Shown: positions 41,620-50,119 of the stretch, piece by piece
How positions within the stretch are numbered: position 1 is the first letter of the stretch
How the letters are laid out: each line of letters opens with the position of its first letter
NCBI RefSeq assembly: GCF_000964795.1
Contig: NZ_LANX01000001.1
Location: 62,001-126,000, forward strand
DNA: 64,000 nucleotides
Source of the DNA: Candidatus Neoehrlichia procyonis str. RAC413
GTDB taxonomy: Bacteria > Pseudomonadota > Alphaproteobacteria > Rickettsiales > Anaplasmataceae
Direction: 5' to 3'
Made by a program: the position numbers and the translations under genes
The notes under the pieces: generated by a model
Told to the model about the DNA's origin: nothing
Databases searched by the model: none
The model's input: only the letters and a program-made list of their open reading frames with translations

Positions 41620-43458
41620 TTATTTGTGGAGGGTTTGTGTGCTTTTGATATATTTTAATGTGTTGATATGAGTTATAGTATTAACTAAAACTGTACTTAA
41701 AGGTGGTGTGTTAGATGATGGTGTGTTAGATGATGGTGCGTTAGATGATGGTGCATTAGATGATGGAGCGTTAGATGATGGTGCGTTAGATGATGGTGCG
41801 TTAGATGATGGTGCGTTAGATGATGGTGCGTTAGATGATGGTGTGTTGGATGATGGTGCGTTAGATGATGGTGCGTTAGATGATGGTGCGTTAGATGACG
41901 GTGCGTTGGATGATGGTGCATTAGATGATGGTGCGTTAGATGATGGTGCATTAGATGATGGTGCGTTAGATGATGGTGCGTTAGATGATGGTGCATTAGA
42001 TGATGGTGCGTTAGATGATGGTGCGTTGGATGATGGTGCGTTAGATGATGGTGCGTTGGATGATGGAGCGTTAGATGATGGAGCGTTAGATGATGGAGCG
42101 TTAGATGATGGAGCGTTAGATGATGGAGCGTTAGATGATGGAGCGTTAGATGATGATGCGTTAGATGATGATGCTACTGCTTGAGATGTTGTAAGAGGTG
42201 TGGTTTTTTTATGAATTTCAGAAGTTATTTCTTCTATAGTAGATAGTAAACTTGTAGATGGGCTATTTATTGGATGTGATGGTAAATTACTGAAATATTT
42301 TTCGTATATTTTTATAGCATAAATAGATGGTGAATTTTTATTACAAGAATTATTAACATTTCCTTTAATTATTTGATGAAAACTTGGAGTGTAAATGAGA
42401 TCAGATATTTTTTCTGTGGAAAAATGTGTAATTTCACGTGGATTTAAGATAATTTTATTATTTACTGAAACAGTGCCAAAAGCAGAAAATACATTAGAAA
42501 CATGACTTTGAGGGGTGTGAATTTTAATGTTACCATATAAATTAAATATACGTCCATCCACTTTCCCTCTTACAGTAATATTACTGCTGTATAAAAAAAT
42601 ATCATAATTTGGCAATACATCGCCAACAAAGCATATATCACATCCAGGATCCATGATGAAAGATCGTTTTCCATTGAAAGGTTGTGTACCAATAAATATT
42701 ATGTTAGCATGAAGGTATATATCTTTTTCTTTTTTTATGGCAGGATTAGCAAAGCTGTCTGAAAAAAAATTATTTAAATAATGAGATCTAATACTTATAG
42801 TTACATATCTTCCATAACTAGTGAAGTTGTCATGAAGCTTTTTTATAATGTTGTTTCTTATTGTATTATATATTTTTATATTTTTTTTATATTCTGCATG
42901 TGATATACGCTGCAAAAAAGGTAAGTTTAAAGACATATTAATTTCATCATGGTAATTTAATTGTAATATTTGTAACATTGTATACTTAGAATATAAATTT
43001 AAATATTTATTAACTTTAGAGGTGTGTTCCTTTACATTTTTATAAGATGTGCAATTCCAAGTTATAATATTATTGTCTTTATCTACTAAATAAGTAAATA
43101 CTGCATCATGATATATTGTGTGAATATTGTGTATCTCTTTCCATGTAGACGACTGTGTTCTATGATCAAAAAACGAAAGATTTGCTATATTATGACCTGA
43201 TAAATGTAAAAGGCTTGCCCACCAGTTACGATACTCTATAAGTAATTCTAGTGCTGTCATTTGAAGGTCTGTAAAGTTACTATTAGCATAAATTAGTGTC
43301 ATTATAGATGCTGGTATTATATTAAAAGGGTCTGATAAGCTTTTTAACATTAAATTATCTATAGATTCACTAATTAGCGACTTGATTACTTGCTGATCAA
43401 TTTTAACGTTATTAACGACTAAAGTACTGCAGTAATCATTTTTACTTGTGCTATGCAT
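41620..43458 (-). CDS. tandem repeat protein with MinC-like beta-helix segment
   Basis: 612 residues. Residues 1-430 are non-repetitive, residues 431-584 are about 31 copies of the five-residue unit NAPSS, and a 28-residue tail follows. Residues 272-312 (DICFVGDVLPNYD then ITVRGKVDGRIF) resemble the GDV-x-P ... GNI-x-V-x-G-x-x-x-G pattern of the MinC C-terminal beta-helix. There is no N-terminal signal peptide or membrane helix. Ehrlichia tandem repeat proteins are often secreted by type I or IV systems and are immunodominant; Ser-rich units could be glycosylated. Secretion and function here are inference. It is transcribed divergently from nrdB, alone, with a hairpin downstream. Copy number probably varies between strains. 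Confidence 0.85.
   Translation of the reverse strand: MHSTSKNDYCSTLVVNNVKIDQQVIKSLISESIDNLMLKSLSDPFNIIPASIMTLIYANSNFTDLQMTALELLIEYRNWWASLLHLSGHNIANLSFFDHRTQSSTWKEIHNIHTIYHDAVFTYLVDKDNNIITWNCTSYKNVKEHTSKVNKYLNLYSKYTMLQILQLNYHDEINMSLNLPFLQRISHAEYKKNIKIYNTIRNNIIKKLHDNFTSYGRYVTISIRSHYLNNFFSDSFANPAIKKEKDIYLHANIIFIGTQPFNGKRSFIMDPGCDICFVGDVLPNYDIFLYSSNITVRGKVDGRIFNLYGNIKIHTPQSHVSNVFSAFGTVSVNNKIILNPREITHFSTEKISDLIYTPSFHQIIKGNVNNSCNKNSPSIYAIKIYEKYFSNLPSHPINSPSTSLLSTIEEITSEIHKKTTPLTTSQAVASSSNASSSNAPSSNAPSSNAPSSNAPSSNAPSSNAPSSNAPSSNAPSSNAPSSNAPSSNAPSSNAPSSNAPSSNAPSSNAPSSNAPSSNAPSSNAPSSNAPSSNAPSSNTPSSNAPSSNAPSSNAPSSNAPSSNAPSSNAPSSNAPSSNTPSSNTPPLSTVLVNTITHINTLKYIKSTQTLHK
41707..42168. repeat. 15-bp tandem repeat tract, about 31 copies
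   Basis: Unit gatgatggtgcgtta on the plus strand; the coding (minus) strand reads AAC-GCA-CCA-TCA-TCT for Asn-Ala-Pro-Ser-Ser. Variants fall into types: GGA for GGT (one isolated copy plus a block of six at 42064-42149), GCA or GTG for GCG, TTG for TTA and one GAC. Roughly 16 unit differences are silent and 5 change a residue (three Ala to Thr, two Pro to Ser). Slippage-prone; published E. ruminantium genome work describes tandem repeats of variable copy number. Confidence 0.97.
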
Positions 43459-43564
43459 AAAAACTAGAAAAATATAAATTTTTTTATAAAATAGTTTAAT
43501 TATGTAATATAAGCAATAGTTTTTTTATTATATGTAATATTATTAGTAGTTAATATATAGTTGA

Positions 43565-43600
43565 TTGACAATTTGTTAGTTCTTTGTATGGTTAGGAGGT
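43565..43600 (+). promoter_or_regulatory. candidate nrdB promoter and strong ribosome site of a leader ORF
   Basis: TTGACA at 43565-43570 is a perfect -35; TATGGT at 43587-43592 is a weak -10 with 16-base spacing. AGGAGGT at 43594-43600, a nearly perfect Shine-Dalgarno rare in this A+T-rich DNA, sits just before an ATG (43603) that opens a seven-codon frame MYFVKVI and stops six bases before the nrdB ATG. If the promoter is right the AGGAGGT would lie too near the start point, so promoter and leader ORF may not both be real. Confidence 0.35.
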
Positions 43601-43629
43601 ATATGTATTTTGTAAAGGTAATCTGAAAA

Positions 43630-44604
43630 ATGTCGTTATTGGATGCTAAACCTATCTATAAACCTTTTAATTATCCGTGGGCTTATGATGCTTGGTTATG
43701 TCAACAGAGAATACATTGGCTTCCAGAGGAAGTTCCTCTTGCTGATGATGTGCAAGATTGGAAAACTATGCTTTCTGAAAAAGAAAAAAATCTTTTGGTG
43801 CAGATATTCCGATTTTTTACGCAAGCTGATATAGAAGTAAATAATTGCTATATGAAGCATTACTCTAATATTTTTAAACCTACAGAAATATGTATGATGT
43901 TATCAGCATTCTCAAATATAGAAACAATTCATATTGCTGCATATTCTTATTTACTGGATACAATAGGGATGCCGGAAATTGAATATCAAGCGTTTTTAAA
44001 ATTTGAAGTTATGAAAAAGAAATACGATTACATGCAAAGATTTGAAGAATGTAAAAAAGATGATAAAAGGCATATTGCAAAAACCTTAGCAGTTTTTGGT
44101 GCATTTACAGAAGGATTACAACTTTTTGCATCTTTTGCAATTTTATTAAATTTTCAGCGATTTGGTAAAATGAAAGGTATGGGCCAAATTATTGCTTGGT
44201 CCGCTAGAGATGAGACTTTACATACTGAATCAATTATTAAATTATTTAATACTTTTATTCAAGAAAACCGAGAAATATGGGATCATAATTTAAAACAAGA
44301 ACTATATGATGCATGTAGGATTATTGTTGCTTTAGAGGATGAATTTATTAACTTAGCTTTTGCTTGTGGTGATGTAGAAGGGCTATCTTCTGAGCAAGTA
44401 AAAAACTATATACGTTATATTGCAAATCGTAGATTAATGCAGCTAAATTTAGAGTCTATTTATGATATAAGTGTTAATCCTCTTCCTTGGTTGGATGAAA
44501 TTTTAAATGGGGTTGAGCATACAAACTTTTTTGAGAATAGAGTTACTGAATATACGCGTGCTGCCACAGAAGGTACATGGGAAGAAGCATTTCAAGATTA
44601 TTAG
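43630..44604 (+). CDS. nrdB: ribonucleotide reductase beta subunit
   Basis: 324 residues, class I. Carries the di-iron/tyrosyl radical cofactor for making deoxyribonucleotides with NrdA (not in the window). Iron ligands: Glu in TQADIEVNN, Glu and His in NIETIHIAAY, Glu in FTEGLQLF, and Glu/His in ARDETLHTES. The Tyr seven residues after the Glu of ETIH sits where the radical Tyr122 lies in E. coli. The C-terminal tail ends in EEAFQDY, the usual site for docking to NrdA. The start has a modest AAGG site; a stronger one lies farther upstream. Confidence 0.96.
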   Translation: MSLLDAKPIYKPFNYPWAYDAWLCQQRIHWLPEEVPLADDVQDWKTMLSEKEKNLLVQIFRFFTQADIEVNNCYMKHYSNIFKPTEICMMLSAFSNIETIHIAAYSYLLDTIGMPEIEYQAFLKFEVMKKKYDYMQRFEECKKDDKRHIAKTLAVFGAFTEGLQLFASFAILLNFQRFGKMKGMGQIIAWSARDETLHTESIIKLFNTFIQENREIWDHNLKQELYDACRIIVALEDEFINLAFACGDVEGLSSEQVKNYIRYIANRRLMQLNLESIYDISVNPLPWLDEILNGVEHTNFFENRVTEYTRAATEGTWEEAFQDY

Positions 44605-44859
44605 TACTTGTATTTTTATCGGTAATTTGTTTTATAAATGTACTTAATTATTTATTATACTATTGTGAAGTTAGATAAAAAGGTATTAAAGATTACTTTA
44701 AATATACAATACGCTAGTAAGATTTATGTTAATATACAGTAATGGTTATTAGTAAGATTAAGGTGTTTTTTTTTTGAAGTAGAATTGATAAATGCATTTA
44801 TTATGTTACAGTAAGTAAGCTATATTAATTAGGAAATTATTTAGTAAAGTAGTGCATTC

Positions 44860-45435
44860 ATGAAGATATTAAGTATTATAATAATATGTATCTTATTATT
44901 AACTAATAGTTCTATTGCGAGTGAGGACCTATTATTAGATAATGAATTGAAAAGTTTAGGATTACCCAGCGTATTTATTAATTCTATGTTAATGGAGAGA
45001 GTAAAAATGGTAAATTTACCATTTTTTACAGAGGATGGAAAAGAGGTTTTTGTTAAAGATTTTCATGAAAAACTGTTAGTTATAACATTTTGGGCACCTT
45101 GGAGTACTGAATCATCAATATTAGTGGAAGAGTTGTATAAAATTAATCAATACTTGCAGCAGCGTGAAATATTTGAGATAACTTTTATTCCAATTTTAAT
45201 TAATGTTGAAGATATATCGTATGTTAAATCTTTTTATAAAACTTATGACATAAAGTTTAATATTTATTTTGATCGTGATCGTCAATTATATGAACATTTT
45301 AATATTAAAAATATACCATTTACCTTAATTGTTAATAAGAATGGACTTATTATTAGTAAAGTTAGTAATTATATAAAGTGGTATAATATTGATATAGTGA
45401 ATGCTTTAATTTTTTTAATTAAAAGGGATAATTAG
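44860..45435 (+). CDS. TlpA/thioredoxin-fold protein lacking the CXXC site
   Basis: 191 residues. An N-terminal signal peptide (about residues 1-20, ending SIAS) indicates export to the periplasm. The rest follows the TlpA/ResE thioredoxin pattern: LPFFTEDGKEVFVKDFHEKLLVITFWAPW, later IYFDRDRQLYEHFNIKNIPFTLIVNKNG with the cis-Pro motif IPFTLI. Where the family has W-C-x-x-C, this protein has W-S-T-E-S, so both redox cysteines are replaced and no other Cys lies near. It cannot act as a normal disulfide reductase; a binding or chaperone role is possible. It stands alone on the plus strand between gaps. Confidence 0.8.
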   Translation: MKILSIIIICILLLTNSSIASEDLLLDNELKSLGLPSVFINSMLMERVKMVNLPFFTEDGKEVFVKDFHEKLLVITFWAPWSTESSILVEELYKINQYLQQREIFEITFIPILINVEDISYVKSFYKTYDIKFNIYFDRDRQLYEHFNIKNIPFTLIVNKNGLIISKVSNYIKWYNIDIVNALIFLIKRDN

Positions 45436-45829
45436 TGTTAAGTAATTATCATTATTGTAAATAGTACTGTAATAGGCCTTAATTATTAAGGAGCTATATA
45501 TTTATTGTAAATATGTTGTTGTGTTACCACTAAGAATGTAAGTAATTAAGAAAAGCAAATCTTTTGTATGTATTTACTTAGTAAATGTTAATTTATGCAA
45601 TATATTTTTTATTAATGTAGTTCTATATAAATAGAATAAGTGTAAATATATTTTGCAACTATCTATATTGTCAACTGTAATACTGTAATATGATAAATAG
45701 CATTCATTCTATATTGCAGTGTTATTGAAATGCAAGTTGCTAATATTTCTTTTTAAGTACGTACTGCTTAATATACTAATAATTAAAAAGTACTTAACCA
45801 TATATTATATGATAGGAATTTATAAATAG
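45436..45829. other. gap holding a decayed glutamate dehydrogenase fragment
   Basis: 394 bases between the TlpA-like gene and a minus-strand gene. The right part is the gdh-derived fragment listed separately. The left part (45436-45660) shows nothing I can support. Confidence 0.5.
45663..45776 (-). pseudogene. decayed copy of part of the glutamate dehydrogenase gene
   Basis: The stretch starts with 21 bases identical to gdh (45663-45683 against 33559-33579). It later contains 28 bases identical to gdh, beginning GAAATGCAAGTTGC (45727-45754). The bases between and after also align (CATTCTAT block, ending near ATATAC) with substitutions and a net loss of about 15 bases. Orientation is the same as gdh. 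It corresponds to about codons 1287-1329 of gdh. It has no open frame and must be a partial duplication now decaying. Confidence 0.85.
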
Positions 45830-46099
45830 TTAATCCTTCTTTTTATTATGGGATGCAATTTTTAATGCATATACGCAAAGATCGGCAAAGCAAATACCAT
45901 TTTTTTTGGATAAATCATATAATTTTTCTAAACTATTGATTATGTCTTTTGGAACATTTCCGCCACGCTCTTTTGATAACCAAGTGCTTTGGTGGTGTAT
46001 AGGGTGAGATTCTGTTTTTGGTTCTCCTATATATATAGTAAATGGTGAAACTTGTCCTCCGAAATCACATGGAACCATAAACTTTTTTACTCCAGGCAT
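45830..46099 (-). CDS. small DUF2610-type protein
   Basis: 89 residues. It opens MPGVKKFMVPCDFGGQVSPFTIYIGEP and has HHQSTWLSKERGGNVP near residue 36, then an amphipathic helix SLEKLYDLSKKNGICFADLCVYAL. From memory this matches the DUF2610 family of Rickettsiales and related bacteria; no function is known for the family. No signal peptide. It stands alone; its downstream flank is the decayed gdh fragment. Confidence 0.75.
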   Translation of the reverse strand: MPGVKKFMVPCDFGGQVSPFTIYIGEPKTESHPIHHQSTWLSKERGGNVPKDIINSLEKLYDLSKKNGICFADLCVYALKIASHNKKKD

Positions 46100-46336
46100 C
46101 TTATTATTACCTTATTGAAATTTTTTAATAAATATACTAGTAAAAAGTTTACCATATTGCTACTTTTTTATCAGTTTTTTATATAAATAACTAGTATTTT
46201 AAGTATATTATATTTTTACTAAGATAGTGATTAAAGTACACAGTATAAACCATATTATGACAGCCTTAATGTTTATAGTGCTAAATACTAACTAAATACT
46301 TATATCATGTAATTATAAATAAAAAATTAATCTGTT

Positions 46337-47380
46337 ATGCATGCTAATTTAGTACACAAAATATTTAAGAATACAAATTATGTTTCAATCGATGAGTTTA
46401 TGAGAAGCGCATTATATGATTGTGAATATGGTTATTATATGAATAAAATACCTTTTGGATTAACCGGAGATTTTATAACTGCTTCAGAAATAAGTCAGTT
46501 ATTTGGGGAAATAATAGCAGTTTGGGTATTATATTCTTGGGAACAAATTGGATCACCATCAAAATTTGCTTTAGTAGAGCTTGGTCCAGGAAGGGGAACT
46601 TTAATGAGTGATGTTATTAGGATATTGAAACAGTTTGATAGATGTTTTAAATCATTAAGTATTCATTTGGTTGAAATAAGTCCCATATTGTGTCAAGTGC
46701 AAAAAAATACTTTAAAGGATTATCAAGTATTTTGGCATCAAGATATTACCACAATTCCCGAGTTGCCTGTAATATTTATAGCAAATGAAGTATTTGATGC
46801 ATTACCAATTAAGCAATTTGTATATAGTTCAGGAATGTGGAAAGAAAATTATGTTCAACTAAAAAATGACATATTACAAATTGTAAAAAAAGATACAGAT
46901 TTTGTATTAAACATTACTTCTATGATGGAAGGATCAGTTGTTGAAATATGTGATGACGCAAGGGCTTTATTAAAGTTAATGGAAGATAGAATTGTACGAT
47001 GTGGCGGAACAGGAATAATTATTGACTATGGATATGTATATCCTCCTCCATACGTAAGTACTATACAATCTGTAAAATATCATCAATATCATTCCTTTTT
47101 AGAAAATATAGGTGAATGCGATATCTCAGCTTATGTAGATTTTGCTTTTTTACAAAATAATTTGCAAAGAATAAAATCTTTAGTCATTAGTCAAAGAAAG
47201 TTTTTGTATTATTTTGGGATTAAAAAAAGGTTAGAGATCCTAATGAGTAATGCTACAAGAAAACAACGGCAAGGTTTGAAAAGTGCGTTTTTACGACTTA
47301 CAGAAAATATGGGAACGCTTTTTAAAATATTAATGATGAATTACGTCATTGAAGAAACTGATAATACATTAAACATTTAA
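46337..47380 (+). CDS. NDUFAF7-family class I SAM methyltransferase
   Basis: 347 residues, COG1565/DUF185 family. Signatures: CEYGYYMNKIPFGLTGDFITASEISQLFGE near residue 30, the SAM loop VELGPGRGTLMSD near residue 85, IFIANEVFDALPIKQF near residue 153, and GGTGIIIDYGY near residue 222. The mitochondrial relative NDUFAF7 methylates an Arg of a complex I subunit during assembly. A similar job for bacterial complex I is an inference, supported only by nuo genes being present in this genome. Confidence 0.88.
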   Translation: MHANLVHKIFKNTNYVSIDEFMRSALYDCEYGYYMNKIPFGLTGDFITASEISQLFGEIIAVWVLYSWEQIGSPSKFALVELGPGRGTLMSDVIRILKQFDRCFKSLSIHLVEISPILCQVQKNTLKDYQVFWHQDITTIPELPVIFIANEVFDALPIKQFVYSSGMWKENYVQLKNDILQIVKKDTDFVLNITSMMEGSVVEICDDARALLKLMEDRIVRCGGTGIIIDYGYVYPPPYVSTIQSVKYHQYHSFLENIGECDISAYVDFAFLQNNLQRIKSLVISQRKFLYYFGIKKRLEILMSNATRKQRQGLKSAFLRLTENMGTLFKILMMNYVIEETDNTLNI

Positions 47381-47659
47381 ATATAATTGATTGTCTTATT
47401 GGTGAAAAGTAGAGTTGGTAATAAATATATTTTTTGTAGGATTAAAGTACTTAAGACCTATATAGAATTAGGTTACTAATTATGTGTTGAAGTGTATATA
47501 GTGTGATTAAAATATATAGTAATCTTCTAAGTAATTGGCAAAATAAGGGTATTAATTGTTAGGTTAAGTGCTGGAAATAACTTTTTATAAAATTAAATAC
47601 TGAAAAGCAATATCTTAAGTATATAATTATTCCATAAATAAAAATCTTTATTATATATA

Positions 47660-49414
47660 ATGGAATATGCAGAATTAATAAAAAATAGAGCTAAATTATC
47701 AGATATTGTTGCTAGAAAAGTAAAATTATTAAAAAGGGGCAATAATTTTATTGGGTTATGCCCATTTCATAATGAGAAAACACCATCATTTACGGTAAAT
47801 GATAGTAAAGGGTTGTATTATTGTTTTGGTTGTGGTGCATGTGGTGATGTTATACAATTTGTTTGTGATATTAAAAAGATAGATTTTAAACAATCACTTG
47901 AATACTTAGCGCAGATTTATAATATTGATATATCGAAGAGTAGCGGTAGTAGTGATAGTTTTTATACAATAATGCATATGGTTAGTGAGTGGTTTGTTAA
48001 CCAATTACACTGTAACAAATTAGCATGTGAATATTTGAAAGAACGTAAGATCTCTCGTGATATAATACAAAAATTTAAAATAGGATATGCTCCAAGTGAC
48101 GGATTAAAAGCCCATTTACTATCCCGTAATGTAAAGATTAAAAGTATGCAAAAGATGGGTTTATTAAATAGAGGAGGGCGGGAATATTTTTACGATAGAA
48201 TAATATTTCCTATATTTAATTATTCTGGAAAAATTGTTGCTTTTGGAGGTAGGGTGATTAATAGTAAATATAACCCTAAGTATTTAAATTCTGCAGAAAA
48301 TCCATTTTTTAAAAAAAGAAGTAGTCTTTATGGGATGCATTTTGCAGCTGCTTGTGCTCGTAAACAGAATCAAATTATAGTCGTAGAAGGATATATTGAT
48401 GTTTTAGCATTACACCAATTAGGAATAGAAAATGTAGTTGGGTTATTAGGTACATCAATGACCAAAGAACATTTTGATAATATGTGGGCTATTACTTCAG
48501 AAATTATTATATGGATGGATGGAGATAACGCGGGATTTTTATCATCGTTAAAAATATTACATCTTGCTCTCTCTCTTATGAAACCTGGATATAATGTTAG
48601 GTTTATTACTAGTCAATCAAGTAAAGATCCATGTGATATTTGTATGGATGGTTGTATTGATGATGTAAGATTTTTAATTGATAATGCAAAACTACCTTCG
48701 GATTTTATTTGGGATTATGAGTTATCTTGCTTGAATATTGATAATCATATAAAGCCTGAGCAGTGTGCTATTATTGAAGGTAAAATCAATTCTTATATTA
48801 AAAATATAAATGATGCACATATTGCAAGGTATTATAAAAGTTTTTTTTATCAGCAAATTAAAAATTTACAAAATAGCTACTCAAAGTTTGAATTAAGAAA
48901 CAATGCATCTGCTATTGGTGGTTTTATTGTGCATAAATTTAGGAATACTACTTTTCAATCATGTGTTGAAGAGTTTAATCAGATAAAAGCTATATACATT
49001 ATAGTGGAATATCCAGAATTATTAAATGATCCTGTTATTTTTGAACAGTTTGCTAGGTTTAAAGTTGATAATAAAGATTATTATATGCTGCAACAACATA
49101 TTGTTAATATACATAGTGTATATCTTGAGCGGTTATCTAAAAGTATATTAATTATGGAATTAAAGAATGATAAATTGGATGCAGTTTTAACACTTATATT
49201 AAATACTATTGAAAGTTCTGGATGCATTTTTACTAGCTATAATATACATTTGGCAAAACAAGAATGGGAAAAAATAATACTTTTAAAACAATTACAAGAT
49301 ATTCAGTCGGAAATATTAAGATTAAGATTAGATGGAAAAGATGAGGTTGCGGAAAGACTTTCTGATCAAGCACAAATTATAGACAGTAAATTGAGGGAGC
49401 TATGGCAATATTAA
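47660..49414 (+). CDS. dnaG: DNA primase
   Basis: 584 residues. Makes RNA primers for replication. The N-terminal CHC2 zinc finger shows CPFHNEKTPSF with Cys and His ligands, then YYCFGCGACGD (about residues 36-70). The catalytic core includes FGGRVINSKYNPKYLNSAENPFFKK near residue 200. The TOPRIM domain has VVEGYIDVLAL near residue 243 and the acidic WMDGDNAG near residue 290. The C-terminal helicase-binding domain is shorter and diverged, as expected for Rickettsiales. rpoD is nearby but on the opposite strand, so the classic dnaG-rpoD operon is broken. Confidence 0.97.
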   Translation: MEYAELIKNRAKLSDIVARKVKLLKRGNNFIGLCPFHNEKTPSFTVNDSKGLYYCFGCGACGDVIQFVCDIKKIDFKQSLEYLAQIYNIDISKSSGSSDSFYTIMHMVSEWFVNQLHCNKLACEYLKERKISRDIIQKFKIGYAPSDGLKAHLLSRNVKIKSMQKMGLLNRGGREYFYDRIIFPIFNYSGKIVAFGGRVINSKYNPKYLNSAENPFFKKRSSLYGMHFAAACARKQNQIIVVEGYIDVLALHQLGIENVVGLLGTSMTKEHFDNMWAITSEIIIWMDGDNAGFLSSLKILHLALSLMKPGYNVRFITSQSSKDPCDICMDGCIDDVRFLIDNAKLPSDFIWDYELSCLNIDNHIKPEQCAIIEGKINSYIKNINDAHIARYYKSFFYQQIKNLQNSYSKFELRNNASAIGGFIVHKFRNTTFQSCVEEFNQIKAIYIIVEYPELLNDPVIFEQFARFKVDNKDYYMLQQHIVNIHSVYLERLSKSILIMELKNDKLDAVLTLILNTIESSGCIFTSYNIHLAKQEWEKIILLKQLQDIQSEILRLRLDGKDEVAERLSDQAQIIDSKLRELWQY

Positions 49415-50119
49415 ACTATTATAAAGAAGAAAACTCTATTAAATGAGGATGACATGTATGGGGGAAAAGGTTATGCTACAAGAATTAATTGTATAGTATT
49501 TAAGTTTGTAGTAAATTAAACTAATAATAAAAAGTAGTTTTTACGAGAAAAAATACTGTTGGTAATTTTTTCATTTATAAAATTAAGGATTTATAGTGGA
49601 AATATTAAATACAAAATTATTACCACATATTAGTGGTGGTGGTAGTTATAGCGTTTATTGTATTTAATATATTTATTTTAATAAAGTTACAAATTATGTT
49701 GTCTCCTGTGATGAGAATGGATTTGTGTTATAATATCAATTATTATAATTTTTTATGTATAGTAGTACTTTATAAATGTTACTGTTTATTATTTAAGGTA
49801 AGTGTTCGTTAATTTAAAATATTCTATACTTTATAATTATGTATAGTATTTTTTTTAAAGCTTAACTTTATTTGACATTATAATTTGCCATGTTTTTTGT
49901 TATTTTAGATTATAATTCTTATTTATGTTATGCAGAAATGTGTATAAATAAAAATTAAGTTTAATACATTTATTCAATTAGTTTAATAAAGTGTAAATTC
50001 AATAAATTAAAACTATAGATAAAATCAGTAACTTTTACTATATAATGTTACCTTTATAAAGGCTATGTAATAATAGGATATTAGATAGTCATTGCTATAC
50101 TATAAGACAATTTGTATTC
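49415..50119. other. convergent gap between dnaG and rpoD
   Basis: 705 A+T-rich bases where dnaG and rpoD transcripts converge. It holds the 13-bp inverted repeat at 49602-49670 and a 12-bp palindrome CCTTTATAAAGG at 50051-50062. No gene recognised. Confidence 0.4.
49602..49670. repeat. 13-bp inverted repeat with inner stem
   Basis: ATATTAAATACAA (49602-49614) and TTGTATTTAATAT (49658-49670) are perfect inverted arms. The 43 bases between contain TACCAC followed by GTGGTGGTGGTA, which can pair internally. The whole can fold as one long imperfect stem between two converging genes. It could be a bidirectional transcript end or a small structured RNA; about half such a pair is expected by chance. 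Confidence 0.4.

Noticed and set aside
41697-42184. Long open frames of Leu-Asp-Asp-Gly-Ala repeats on the plus strand and of His/Leu/Thr repeats in another minus-strand frame across the tandem repeat
   Set aside because: A 15-bp unit without stops keeps every frame open. Silent changes fit the Asn-Ala-Pro-Ser-Ser frame, and only that frame continues into a long non-repeat protein.
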